NCBI GenBank assembly: GCA_013823985.1
Contig: PNNB01000015.1
Coordinates: 1-64,000 of the forward strand
Direction: 5' to 3'
From: Sphingopyxis sp.
GTDB lineage: Bacteria > Pseudomonadota > Alphaproteobacteria > Sphingomonadales > Sphingomonadaceae
Length of the DNA: 64,000 bases
In this document: piece by piece, positions 8,562 through 16,639 of the stretch
How positions within the stretch are numbered: position 1 is the first letter of the stretch
Layout: every line of letters starts with the position of its first letter
Notes under the pieces: model-generated
The model's input: the letters and a program-made list of their open reading frames with translations, nothing else
Databases searched by the model: none
Told to the model about the DNA's origin: nothing
Program-made: the position numbers and the translations under genes

Positions 8562-9417
8562 TGCTGCTGCCCGAAACAGGCTCTACGCGTTTGCGCCGTC
8601 CGGCGGCTGTCGCGATGAGGAACAGGCCGATCAGGATCATCGGAATGGTCAGCCACTGCCCCATGCTGAGGCCGCTTGCCTCGACAAGCCATTGCAGCTG
8701 CTGGTCGGGCTCGCGCACAAATTCGACGGTAAAGCGCGACAGGCCGTAGATCAGCGCGGCGGTTCCAAACAGGAAGCCGGGCTTGTAACGGGCGTCGGTC
8801 TTGAAGAATAACGGCCACATAATCGCCGCCATGAGCAGTCCTTCGAGCGCGGCTTCGTAGAGCTGGCTGGGGTGGCGCGGTTCGGGGCCGCCATTAGGGA
8901 ACACAATCGCCCAGGGCACATCGGTCACCCGGCCCCACAGTTCATCATTCACGAAATTGGCGAGGCGTACGAGGAACAGGCCGAACGGAATAACGCAGGC
9001 AATATAATCGCACACCCGCAGGAAGGAGAGCTTATATTTGCGCGCAAGCAGCCAGATCGCGAAGATCGTCCCCAGCGTCCCGCCGTGGAGCGACATGCCA
9101 CCTTCCCACAATTTGAAGATGTCGACCGGATTTTGCAGGATCGAAGGCTGGTAGAAGAAAATATAGCCGAGGCGGCCGCCCACAATGATGCCGAGGGTGG
9201 CATAAAGGATCATGTCATCGGCATGTTCCCGCGACATCGGCGCACCGGGCCGGGCGAGCAGCTTGAGCAAAAGCCAATATCCCAACAGGATACCGGCAAG
9301 ATAGCCCAGCGAGTACCAGCGGATCTGGAAAAATCCCAAATCCAGCGCAACAGGGCCTACCCCCAGATTTTCAAACTGGATATACTGGGTAGCGGTCGCA
9401 ATAATTTCAAACGGCAC
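8551..9417 (-). CDS. lgt: Prolipoprotein diacylglyceryl transferase
   Basis: A 288-residue inner-membrane enzyme that transfers diacylglycerol from phosphatidylglycerol to the lipobox cysteine, the first step of lipoprotein maturation. The Lgt signature is visible as [13 protein letters not shown] followed by [14 protein letters not shown], together with the essential HGG motif in MSLHGGTLG. Seven hydrophobic helices are expected. It is transcribed with the downstream MidA-like gene. Its substrates include the Mla-associated and VanX-like lipoproteins in this window. Confidence 0.96.
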   Translation of the reverse strand: MPFEIIATATQYIQFENLGVGPVALDLGFFQIRWYSLGYLAGILLGYWLLLKLLARPGAPMSREHADDMILYATLGIIVGGRLGYIFFYQPSILQNPVDIFKLWEGGMSLHGGTLGTIFAIWLLARKYKLSFLRVCDYIACVIPFGLFLVRLANFVNDELWGRVTDVPWAIVFPNGGPEPRHPSQLYEAALEGLLMAAIMWPLFFKTDARYKPGFLFGTAALIYGLSRFTVEFVREPDQQLQWLVEASGLSMGQWLTIPMILIGLFLIATAAGRRKRVEPVSGSSSVA

Positions 9418-9493
9418 AAGAAATCCTCAGTAAATTTTGACATTCCTATAGAGCGAAATAGAAGGTGCACAAAGAGTTTAGGAGAGAATCATA

Positions 9494-11197
9494 ATGCCGA
9501 CCGAACTGGACCTTGCAATCAACGCGACGATTACGCGACTGATGGAAAATGATGGTCCCCTGACTGTTACCCATGTGGAAAAATATGGGGTCAAAATGCC
9601 GATGCTGGCGAAAGCCCCGGCGAACATGGCGGACTATTTCGCGTTTTTCTGCGCCACCCATGCGGACAAGGAATTTCTGGTCGACGGCGATTGCCGCCTG
9701 ACCTTTGGCCAGACCTATGCAGCGGCGCGCGCGCTGGCCGGTGGGCTGGTGGAAGGCCGACAGTTGCAAAAGGGCGACCGGGTCGGAATCGCCGCACGCA
9801 ACTCGGCCAACTGGATTGTCGCCTATATGGCAATCATCATGGCGGGTGGCGTTGCGACCTTGCTCAACGGATGGTGGCAGGGCGGCGAACTCGCCGAGGG
9901 TATCCGCATGGTCGGCTGCCGCTATGTGCTGGCCGATGCCCAGCGCGCCGCGCGACTGGAAGGACAGGATATCGGCGATTGCCAGTTGCTGATCTTCAGC
10001 CATGATTGCTCGCCGGTCGACGGCCTGTCGGTGCTGACCTCGCAAGGCGGTGGTGCGGAAACGCCGCTGCCCGCTATCGACGCGCTCGACAATGCCACGA
10101 TCCTCTATACATCGGGATCGACCGGCCAGTCCAAGGGCGCCTATTCGGACCATCGCGCCGTTGTGCAGGGCGCAATGAGCTATGTCGGCCAGACGCTGGT
10201 CTTCTTCGAATTGCTGAGCGCAACCGGCCAGACGATGCCGTCGCAGCCCTCGGCGCTGGTGAACGTGCCGCTGTTCCATGTCACGGCATCGGTGCCGCTG
10301 GTTTTGCAAAGTTTCGCCATCGGCCGCAAGCTGGTGCTGATGCCCAAATGGGACGCCGAAGAGGCGATGCGCATCATTGAAAAGGAACGCATCAGCTATT
10401 TTGTCGGCGTGCCGTTGATGAGCATCGAGCTTGCAACCCACCCGAACCGCCACAAATATGACCTGACCAGTTGCACGGCCTTTGCTGCCGGTGGCGCCCC
10501 GCGTCCGGTCGACCATGTAAAGAAAATCCGCAAGGAAATGAGCTGGGGCTATCCGCTGCTCGGCTATGGCCTGACGGAAACCAATGGCGTCGGCTGTGGC
10601 AATTTCACGGAAAACTATCTGCTCAAGCCCACCAGCACGGGGCCAGCGACCAAGCCTCTGGTCGAGGTTGCAATGCTGGATGATGACGGCAACCACATGC
10701 CGCAGGGCGAACGGGGTGAAGTCTGCATCCGCACAATCGCCAATTTCAACGGCTATTGGGACAATGAGCAGGCAACCCGCGATGCCTTCACCGACGACGG
10801 CTTTTTCCGCACCGGCGACATCGGTTATCTCGATGAAGACGGCTATCTGTTCATCGTCGACCGCAAAAAGGATATCATAATCCGTGGCGGCGAAAATATC
10901 AGCTGCCCCGAAGTCGAAGCCGCCGCCTATGAACATGACTCGATTGTCGAGCTGTCGGTGTTCGGCATCGCCGACGACAAATATGGTGAGGTTCCGGGCA
11001 TCGTCTACCACACCAAGGATGGCGTAGCTTTGACGGAAGAGGATCTGAAAGCCTTTCTAGCTCCCCGCCTCGCACCGTTCAAGATTCCGGTGCATTATTG
11101 GCAGGCGCCCGAACCGCTTCCGCGTCTCGGCACGCAGAAGATCGACCGGGTTACGCTGCGCCGCGAATATAATGCAAAGGTCGGTGCACCTGTCTAA
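9494..11197 (+). CDS. AMP-dependent acyl-CoA synthetase/ligase
   Basis: A 567-residue class I adenylate-forming enzyme. The P-loop is YTSGSTGQSKG near residue 204, the A5 motif is GYGLTETNG, and the A7/A8 region is TGDIGYLDEDGYLFIVDRKKD followed by IIIRGGENI. The catalytic lysine is near the end in GTQKIDR. This is the pattern of medium/long-chain fatty acyl-CoA ligases that activate a carboxylate with ATP and CoA. Specificity is not predictable. AGGAG precedes the ATG. It stands alone between lgt (divergent) and glnD. Confidence 0.9.
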   Translation: MPTELDLAINATITRLMENDGPLTVTHVEKYGVKMPMLAKAPANMADYFAFFCATHADKEFLVDGDCRLTFGQTYAAARALAGGLVEGRQLQKGDRVGIAARNSANWIVAYMAIIMAGGVATLLNGWWQGGELAEGIRMVGCRYVLADAQRAARLEGQDIGDCQLLIFSHDCSPVDGLSVLTSQGGGAETPLPAIDALDNATILYTSGSTGQSKGAYSDHRAVVQGAMSYVGQTLVFFELLSATGQTMPSQPSALVNVPLFHVTASVPLVLQSFAIGRKLVLMPKWDAEEAMRIIEKERISYFVGVPLMSIELATHPNRHKYDLTSCTAFAAGGAPRPVDHVKKIRKEMSWGYPLLGYGLTETNGVGCGNFTENYLLKPTSTGPATKPLVEVAMLDDDGNHMPQGERGEVCIRTIANFNGYWDNEQATRDAFTDDGFFRTGDIGYLDEDGYLFIVDRKKDIIIRGGENISCPEVEAAAYEHDSIVELSVFGIADDKYGEVPGIVYHTKDGVALTEEDLKAFLAPRLAPFKIPVHYWQAPEPLPRLGTQKIDRVTLRREYNAKVGAPV

Positions 11198-11257
11198 CTT
11201 TGGGCACCGGCCTGCATTTTGGTTCGACCCCGAAGAAATAGGGGTATAGGAGGCCCT

Positions 11258-14017
11258 ATGGCTTCGACCGCGGATCATATTGTTAAGCAGCGCGATATTA
11301 TCGACCGGAAATCGCTGGCGGAAACGCTGGACGATATTGCGTCGGAACGCGAAACCCGGACCCAGCGCGGACGCGTGCTGGAACAGTTGCAAGCCGCACT
11401 GGCGCACGGCCGCGCCGAGATCGACCGCCGGCTGCAACTGCACCCGTCGCAAGGCTATCGCGCGGCGACCGAGCAGGCGTTCCTGATCGACCAGATTGTC
11501 CGGCTGATCTATGATTATGTGACCGTCCACGTCTATCCGGCCGCCAACCGGTCGGCATCCGAACGGATCGCGGTTTTGGCGGTAGGTGGCTATGGCCGGG
11601 GCGAGATGGCGCCGCACAGCGATGTCGACATCGCCTTTGTCACGCCCTTCAAACGCAGCTCATGGACCGAACAGGTGGTCGAGGCGATCCTTTATCTGCT
11701 GTGGGATTTGGGGCTGAAAGTCGGGCAATCCAGCCGCTCGCTCGACGAAACGGTCAAGATGGCGCAAGAGGATCTGACGATCCGCACGGCCTTGCTGGAA
11801 AGCCGGTTCGTCTGGGGCGACCGTGACATTTATGAACAGGCTGGCCGCCGGTTCTGGAGCGAAGTCGTCGGAAAGACCGCGTCGGAATTTGTCCGGCTGA
11901 AAATGATCGAGCGCGACGAGCGTCACAAGCGCATGGGCGACAGCCGCTATGTGGTGGAACCCAATATCAAGGACGGCAAAGGTGGCCTGCGCGACCTGCA
12001 TACGCTCTACTGGATCGGGAAATATATCCATCAGGTTTCGTCCGCATCCGACCTTGTGGGCGTGGGCCTGCTGACGGCGGATGAATATCGGCGGTTCCGC
12101 AAGGCGGAGAATTTCCTGTGGGCGGTGCGCTGCCATATGCACGCGATCACCAACCGTGCCGAAGACCGGCTGACCTTCGACCTGCAGCGGGAAGTTGCCG
12201 AGCGGATGAATTTCGCCGATCGGCCCGGACGGTCAACCGTCGAGCGGTTCATGCAATATTACTTCCTCAACGCCAAAACAGTGGGCGATGTGACGGGGCT
12301 ATTCCTCGCGCATCTTGATGAGGCAATGGCGAAAAAGGGCCGGCGATTCCTGCCGACTTTTGCGCGCAAACCGCGCAAGCTAAACGGTTTTCAATTGGAT
12401 CGCGGTCGTCTGGCCTTGCCGCATGACAGCTATTTTGAAGAAGATCCCGTGCGGCTGCTGGAGATATTCCAGCTTGCGGATCTGCATGGGTTGGAAATCC
12501 ATCCGCTGGCGATGCGTGCCGCACAGCGCGATGCCCGCCTGATAGACCGGTCGGTGCAACGCAATCCCCGGGCCAATGCGCTGTTTCTGGATGTCTTGTG
12601 CTCCCCGCGCGACCCCGAGACGGTGTTGCGCTGGATGAATGAATCGACGGTGTTCGGGCGCTTCATTCCCGATTTCCGGCGCGTCGTTGCGCAAATGCAG
12701 TTTGATATGTACCATCACTATACCGTGGACGAACATTCGATACGGGCAATCGGCCTGCTGGCGGAAATCGAATCGGGGGAGTTGAAGGCGGACCATCCGC
12801 TGTCGACCGCCATCATGCGGCAAATCGTTAGCAGACGGGTTCTGTTCGTCGCGACTCTGTTGCACGATATCGCCAAGGGCCGCGGCGGAGACCATAGTGT
12901 TCTGGGGGCTGAGGTTGCGGAAAATCTGTGCCCACGGCTTGGATTGAACCCGGCAGAAACCGAGACGGTCGCCTGGCTGGTGCGTTATCATCTGCTGATG
13001 TCGGCCACCGCGTTCAAACGCGACCTCGCGGATTTCAAAACGATATTGGATTTCGCACAAGCCGTGCAGTCACCGGAACGCTTGCGGCTATTGCTGGTCC
13101 TGACCGTCGTGGACATACGCGCAGTCGGGCCGGGCGTGTGGAACAGCTGGAAACGGCAGCTTTTATCCGACCTCTATGAAGCGACCGAAGAGGTGCTACG
13201 CCTTGGCCATAAGCAGCGCGGGCGTGAGGAACGGATTGCCGCGAAGAAGGAGCAGCTCGAAAAGCTGCTGAACCTGCCTGCACCAGAATTTACAAAATTG
13301 GCAAAGCGCCTGCCCGACGCTTACTGGATTGCCGAGCCGTCCGACATCATCGCCCGCAATGCAAAGCATTTGCTCGCCAACAAGGACGCCGATCTGGCCA
13401 TTGACGCCTGCTATTATCCCGAACGCGGGGCGACCTTGGTGACGGTCTATGCTGCCGACCATCCCGGCCTGTTCTACCGTATTGCTGGCGCAATTCATTT
13501 GGCCGGTGGCAACATCATCGATGCTCGCATCCATACAAGCAGCGACGGCATGGCGGTCGACAACTTCCTGATCCAGGACCCCATCGGCCGTCCGTTCCGC
13601 GAGCAAGGTCAGCTAAACCGGCTGTCGCGCAATATCCAGGACGCACTGACCAACCGGGCAAAGTTGATGGCGCAACTCGACGCCAAGCCCAAGGCCCTGC
13701 GCCGGGCCGATGCGTTCAAAATTGCACCCTCCGTTTTCATCGACAACATGGCGTCCAACCGGTTCACGGTGGTGGAGGTCAATGCACTCGACCGACCGGC
13801 CTTGCTGAATAACCTGGCGCAGGCGCTGTTTGAATCCAAGGTGACGCTGCACAGCGCGCATATCGCCACCTATGGGGAACGGGCGGTCGACACATTTTAT
13901 GTGACCGATCTGTTTGGTGGAAAGATTGAGAGCCGATCCAGGCTCAAGTCGCTTGAAACGCGATTGATCGATGCTGCTGCGGGCAGCCATCTGACAAAGG
14001 GCAAAGCCGCAGCATAA
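11258..14017 (+). CDS. glnD: Bifunctional [protein-PII] uridylyltransferase/uridylyl-removing enzyme
   Basis: A 919-residue nitrogen sensor that uridylylates and deuridylylates PII according to glutamine. The nucleotidyltransferase motif GGYGRGEMAPHSDVD lies at about residues 110-124. The central HD domain is seen in LLHDIAKGRGGDHS, and two ACT domains occupy the last 200 residues. The ATG was chosen because AGGAGG lies five bases upstream; a frame extending 13 codons further lacks such a site. Length and domain order match the family. No PII gene is in the window. Confidence 0.96.
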   Translation: MASTADHIVKQRDIIDRKSLAETLDDIASERETRTQRGRVLEQLQAALAHGRAEIDRRLQLHPSQGYRAATEQAFLIDQIVRLIYDYVTVHVYPAANRSASERIAVLAVGGYGRGEMAPHSDVDIAFVTPFKRSSWTEQVVEAILYLLWDLGLKVGQSSRSLDETVKMAQEDLTIRTALLESRFVWGDRDIYEQAGRRFWSEVVGKTASEFVRLKMIERDERHKRMGDSRYVVEPNIKDGKGGLRDLHTLYWIGKYIHQVSSASDLVGVGLLTADEYRRFRKAENFLWAVRCHMHAITNRAEDRLTFDLQREVAERMNFADRPGRSTVERFMQYYFLNAKTVGDVTGLFLAHLDEAMAKKGRRFLPTFARKPRKLNGFQLDRGRLALPHDSYFEEDPVRLLEIFQLADLHGLEIHPLAMRAAQRDARLIDRSVQRNPRANALFLDVLCSPRDPETVLRWMNESTVFGRFIPDFRRVVAQMQFDMYHHYTVDEHSIRAIGLLAEIESGELKADHPLSTAIMRQIVSRRVLFVATLLHDIAKGRGGDHSVLGAEVAENLCPRLGLNPAETETVAWLVRYHLLMSATAFKRDLADFKTILDFAQAVQSPERLRLLLVLTVVDIRAVGPGVWNSWKRQLLSDLYEATEEVLRLGHKQRGREERIAAKKEQLEKLLNLPAPEFTKLAKRLPDAYWIAEPSDIIARNAKHLLANKDADLAIDACYYPERGATLVTVYAADHPGLFYRIAGAIHLAGGNIIDARIHTSSDGMAVDNFLIQDPIGRPFREQGQLNRLSRNIQDALTNRAKLMAQLDAKPKALRRADAFKIAPSVFIDNMASNRFTVVEVNALDRPALLNNLAQALFESKVTLHSAHIATYGERAVDTFYVTDLFGGKIESRSRLKSLETRLIDAAAGSHLTKGKAAA

Positions 14018-14107
14018 ATAGGCGCGCGGTCGGACGTGACCACGTGTGCTGGATATGTGCAGGCATGTGCAGGCATCTGCACCGAATTTTCCGCCACTGT
14101 TCTAGAT

Positions 14108-14139
14108 AAAAAAAAGGGCCGGTCTTTCGACCAGCCCTT
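14108..14139 (-). terminator. Rho-independent terminator of the OmpA-family gene
   Basis: An 11-bp stem with one mismatch (AAGGGCCGGTC / GACCAGCCCTT), a TTTC loop on the plus strand, and seven or more A residues on its left. Read on the minus strand this is a GC-rich hairpin followed by a T-run. It lies 28 bases after the OmpA-family stop and may also stop weak read-through from glnD. Confidence 0.85.
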
Positions 14140-14167
14140 CTTATTGTCTTGTTCGGTAATCCGAAGA

Positions 14168-15292
14168 TTACATGCCCGAACCGGGACCGTAGGTGACTTC
14201 CACGCGACGGTTTTGCGGTTCACGCTCACCATCAGCGGTCTGTACCAGAGGTGCGGTTTCACCGAATGCTTCGGACGAAATCGCGCCACCGGCAACACCC
14301 TTGGACTCAAGGTATGCACGGACGGTCGTGTTACGACGCTGCGACAGACCGACGTTGTACGTTGCCGTACCCGACTTGTCTGCGTGACCAGCCAACATGA
14401 CCTTCGCGTTGCCGCAATTGGCGTACTGGGCAACAGCGTTGTCCAGAACCGAAGCCGCGTCAGGACGCAGGTTCGACTTATCCCAATCGAAGAACACGAT
14501 GTACGGACCCGAGTTGCACACCGGCGCAGGTGGCGGCGGTGGGGGTGGGGGTGGTGGGGGCGGTGCAACATATGGCGGAGGAGGAGGCGGAGGTGCCACT
14601 TCCACAGGTGCCGGTGCGCCACCGAAGTTATAAATCAGGCTGCCCATGATGCTGTGCGAACGGAAACGTGTATCCACTGCACGGCCAAGACGATCTACAA
14701 CATTGACATTGTCAGCGTTGAAGAAGCGATACTTCAGGCCAACATCCCAGTTGTCGCTGATCGGCGCACGAACGCCAGCCAGAACCTGCCATGCAAAACC
14801 TGTGTCCGAATCGTCGAGCCACGAGGGTCCGCCATAGACGGCTTGCACGTCAACACGTGCAACACCCACGCCGCCGCCAACAAAGCCTTGAATGCCATCG
14901 TCGTCGCCGAAGTCGAGCAGGCCATTGACCATGAAGCTCAACGCATTTGCGTCACCGCCCACATCATAACTACCACCTGGTGCCAATGCAGTAGTTGCAC
15001 CAGCCGTAATCTGGCGAGTAGCGCTATTAAATGTGCTGATATCAGCTTCGCGATACGATACTTCTGATTCCAAACGGAAACCACCAAAGTCGTAACCGAC
15101 AACGCCACCGAAATCATAACCGGTGTCAGTGTCGAGCGACGCGGCGTCATTTACGCCTGCGATGTCCAACTGCATATCTTCAACAATCATGGCACCGCCA
15201 TCAACTCCGACATACCACTGGTCGTCGCGGGCCAAAGCCGGTGATGCCAGAGCAGTAGAAGCGAGCGCCAAACCTATGGCTAACTTACGCAT
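14168..15292 (-). CDS. OmpA-family outer membrane protein with beta-barrel and peptidoglycan-binding domain
   Basis: A 374-residue outer membrane protein. A signal peptide (MRKLAIGLALASTALASPALA) precedes an eight-stranded OmpA-type barrel to about residue 220. A proline linker with runs of seven and twelve prolines follows, then the OmpA C-terminal domain (VFFDWDKSNLRPDA, GHADKSGT, NVGLSQRR) that binds peptidoglycan. The ATG has AAGGGGA upstream; a TTG one codon earlier is less likely. Its own terminator suggests a monocistronic, highly expressed gene. Confidence 0.93.
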   Translation of the reverse strand: MRKLAIGLALASTALASPALARDDQWYVGVDGGAMIVEDMQLDIAGVNDAASLDTDTGYDFGGVVGYDFGGFRLESEVSYREADISTFNSATRQITAGATTALAPGGSYDVGGDANALSFMVNGLLDFGDDDGIQGFVGGGVGVARVDVQAVYGGPSWLDDSDTGFAWQVLAGVRAPISDNWDVGLKYRFFNADNVNVVDRLGRAVDTRFRSHSIMGSLIYNFGGAPAPVEVAPPPPPPPYVAPPPPPPPPPPPPAPVCNSGPYIVFFDWDKSNLRPDAASVLDNAVAQYANCGNAKVMLAGHADKSGTATYNVGLSQRRNTTVRAYLESKGVAGGAISSEAFGETAPLVQTADGEREPQNRRVEVTYGPGSGM

Positions 15293-15450
15293 CAACTTTC
15301 CCCTTTTCTATCTTAGGAACGGAAATTCGAGAACGCAGGTCTATCGATTCTGTTCCACTGATGCAAGCAACTATGTCGTCATACTGTTGCTGAAATGTCG
15401 CTATTTAACGAAAAAAGTCCATTTTCTGCAGCGACTTTTTACGCAATAGT

Positions 15451-15753
15451 TCAACGGGTAACATGCCCTAACGACCAAAAATGGTGCAGCAGCCGTTTAA
15501 TCGCGATACGCGCTTCTGCATCGACTGTCGGTCCACCGGTAGGGTCCGCAATAGCAGGTGCCGAAATCCAGTTTCCGGAGATGTGAACGAGATCGCTTTC
15601 AGACGCACGTAACCGAGCCCGCATTCCCTCTGTAGGACGCGCATAACGCCAGTCAGCACCCACCCAGATCGCAATCTGTACCGACCGTCCCGACCAGATG
15701 CCCGAAGCGCCGTCGACCTTCAGGAGGAAGGCACTTCCCTTTTCGGTTAGCAT
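15451..15753 (-). pseudogene. Chimeric GTA fragment: start of major tail protein joined to end of DUF2793 protein
   Basis: An open frame of 100 codons. The first 13 residues (MLTEKGSAFLLKV) resemble the start of GTA gp9, a TP901-1-type major tail protein, and GGAG precedes the ATG. From about residue 17 the sequence matches the end of DUF2793 proteins (GIWSG, WVGADWRYARPTEGM, GNWISAPAIADPTGG, VDAEARIAI), the last gene of sphingomonad GTA clusters. The two are normally separated by about 10 kb of tail genes, so a single deletion fused them. Family assignments are from memory of the motifs. Confidence 0.7.
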
Positions 15754-15800
15754 GGATATGTTCTCCTTCATTAGACGACTCGCCGGGAGAGGAGATCGCC

Positions 15801-16034
15801 TTGTTGATAATGATGTTGGCCGCAACGACGGTCGCCATGGCACTACAGCCAAAGGAGGGCGCGCCGCCCTGCCCTTCGGCCATAATTCTCGTTTCCAAAT
15901 CGGCGGTTCCGGATAAAGCCCCGCAAACCGGACCCCGCCTGCCACGCACGCAGGCTGACCCCAAAGGACCCGCTGTGCTGATGCCGTCCTGCAAAGCAGA
16001 AGAGCGGAAGAAAAAGGATTTCCCGTTGGCCTGA
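15801..16034 (+). CDS. Small secreted protein of unknown function, TTG start
   Basis: A 77-residue frame starting with TTG. GGGAGAGGAG ends six bases before it, one of the stronger ribosome binding sites in the region. The N-terminus (MLIMMLAATTVAMA) reads as a short signal peptide. The mature part is proline- and lysine-rich, with two cysteines (PPCPSA, PSCKAE) and a basic tail ending in RKKKDF. Third positions lean to G/C. It lies inside the GTA remnant but on the opposite strand. It could be a real non-phage gene or chance; conservation would decide. Confidence 0.5.
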   Translation: MLIMMLAATTVAMALQPKEGAPPCPSAIILVSKSAVPDKAPQTGPRLPRTQADPKGPAVLMPSCKAEERKKKDFPLA

Positions 16035-16036
16035 CC

Positions 16037-16306
16037 TTGAGCCGCCAGCATCCTGATCCGGTGTTCTATCAAACCCGCCTATGGACCGGCCGCATCGAGG
16101 ACCACCATGAATCGCGAAAAGGTAATGCTGGCCACATGCCAGCCCGCTATCTGGCGCGGCACGGTGGCAACCGCATCCTCCACATAGGCCATCAGGTCGG
16201 TCGTTCACGCCGCATTTTCCCCATCGTCCCAAAGAGTCAGCGGCAGGCGTATTTCCTGTCCCGTTGCGGTCTTGGTGCTCCAGTCGGTGACGATGGCATC
16301 CCCCAT
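16037..16306 (-). pseudogene. DUF3168 (GTA gp8) remnant with two in-frame stops
   Basis: The minus strand reads GDAIVTDWSTKTATG, then RLPLTLWDDGENAA, a stop (16205-16207), TTDLMAYVEDAV, VPRQIAGWHVASITF, a stop (16079-16081) and AGLIEHRIRML, all in one frame. This is the core and C-terminus of the DUF3168 tail-terminator-type protein of GTAs. The stops look like CGA to TGA and TGG to TAG changes (the family reads GPWAGL). The N-terminal 40 or so residues are missing and replaced by the prohead protease start. Confidence 0.75.
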
Positions 16307-16358
16307 CGCCGCCCCGGTTGGGCGCATCGAAAATGGCGACGTAACCCGCAATCCTCAT
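16305..16358 (-). pseudogene. Prohead protease remnant (first 18 codons)
   Basis: The frame begins MRIAGYVAIFDAPNRGGD, the canonical start of HK97-type GTA prohead proteases (RIAGYAALFD...). It then runs out of frame into the DUF3168 remnant, so the catalytic part, the major capsid gene and head-completion genes have been deleted. Its ATG overlaps the TGA of the preceding short frame (ATGA), the coupling expected in an intact cluster. Confidence 0.7.
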
Positions 16359-16447
16359 TGCAGGACCAGCCCCAGACCGGCCAGCGCACGACGCGCACCA
16401 CTTTCGGAGGCCTGCTCCAACAGACCTTGCAAATTTTCTTTAGCCAT
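16355..16447 (-). pseudogene. Truncated DUF6127-like GTA gene
   Basis: A 30-residue frame whose segment LEQASESGARRALAGLGL resembles the conserved part of the small DUF6127 protein that lies between portal and protease in sphingomonad GTA clusters. Both the longer N-terminus and the C-terminal membrane helix of that family are absent. Position and coupling to the protease start support the assignment; the short match keeps confidence moderate. Confidence 0.5.
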
Positions 16448-16495
16448 GTGTGATTCCTCTATGTATTCGGTTATAAAATCGGTTATGTCCACCGG

Positions 16496-16639
16496 ATGGG
16501 CCGGTGGATCTTCTTGACATTATGCATCATTGCGCTGGTAGCCGGCGGCTATTGGGTGCTGCGGCATGAAGGCATCCAAAGCTGCAACAATATCGGCGGC
16601 GAGTGGGATTATGCCCGCTGGAAATGTAATACGGGTTAA
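16496..16639 (+). CDS. 47-residue membrane-anchored peptide with paired cysteines
   Basis: The frame encodes MGRWIFLTLCIIALVAGG (one transmembrane helix), then YWVLRHEGIQSC and NNIGGEWDYARWKCNTG. The two C-terminal cysteines frame a G-G-x-W-D-Y core, a pattern I associate with small alphaproteobacterial exported proteins. It was too short for usual ORF cut-offs. No clear ribosome binding site precedes the ATG. It converges on the portal gene with a four-base overlap of the stops. A function cannot be given. Confidence 0.5.
   Translation: MGRWIFLTLCIIALVAGGYWVLRHEGIQSCNNIGGEWDYARWKCNTG

Noticed and set aside
9437..9465. TTGACA at 9437-9442 as a -35 box for the acyl-CoA ligase.
   Set aside because: No convincing -10 hexamer lies 16-18 bases downstream, so no promoter is claimed.
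9446..11011. 521-codon minus-strand frame opposite the acyl-CoA ligase.
   Set aside because: Shadow frame; the plus strand carries all adenylate-forming motifs.
15653..16072. 139-codon minus-strand frame across the gp8 and gp9 remnants as an intact gene.
   Set aside because: Its left and right parts belong to different fragments and frames; the middle has no family similarity and is opposite the TTG-start small gene.
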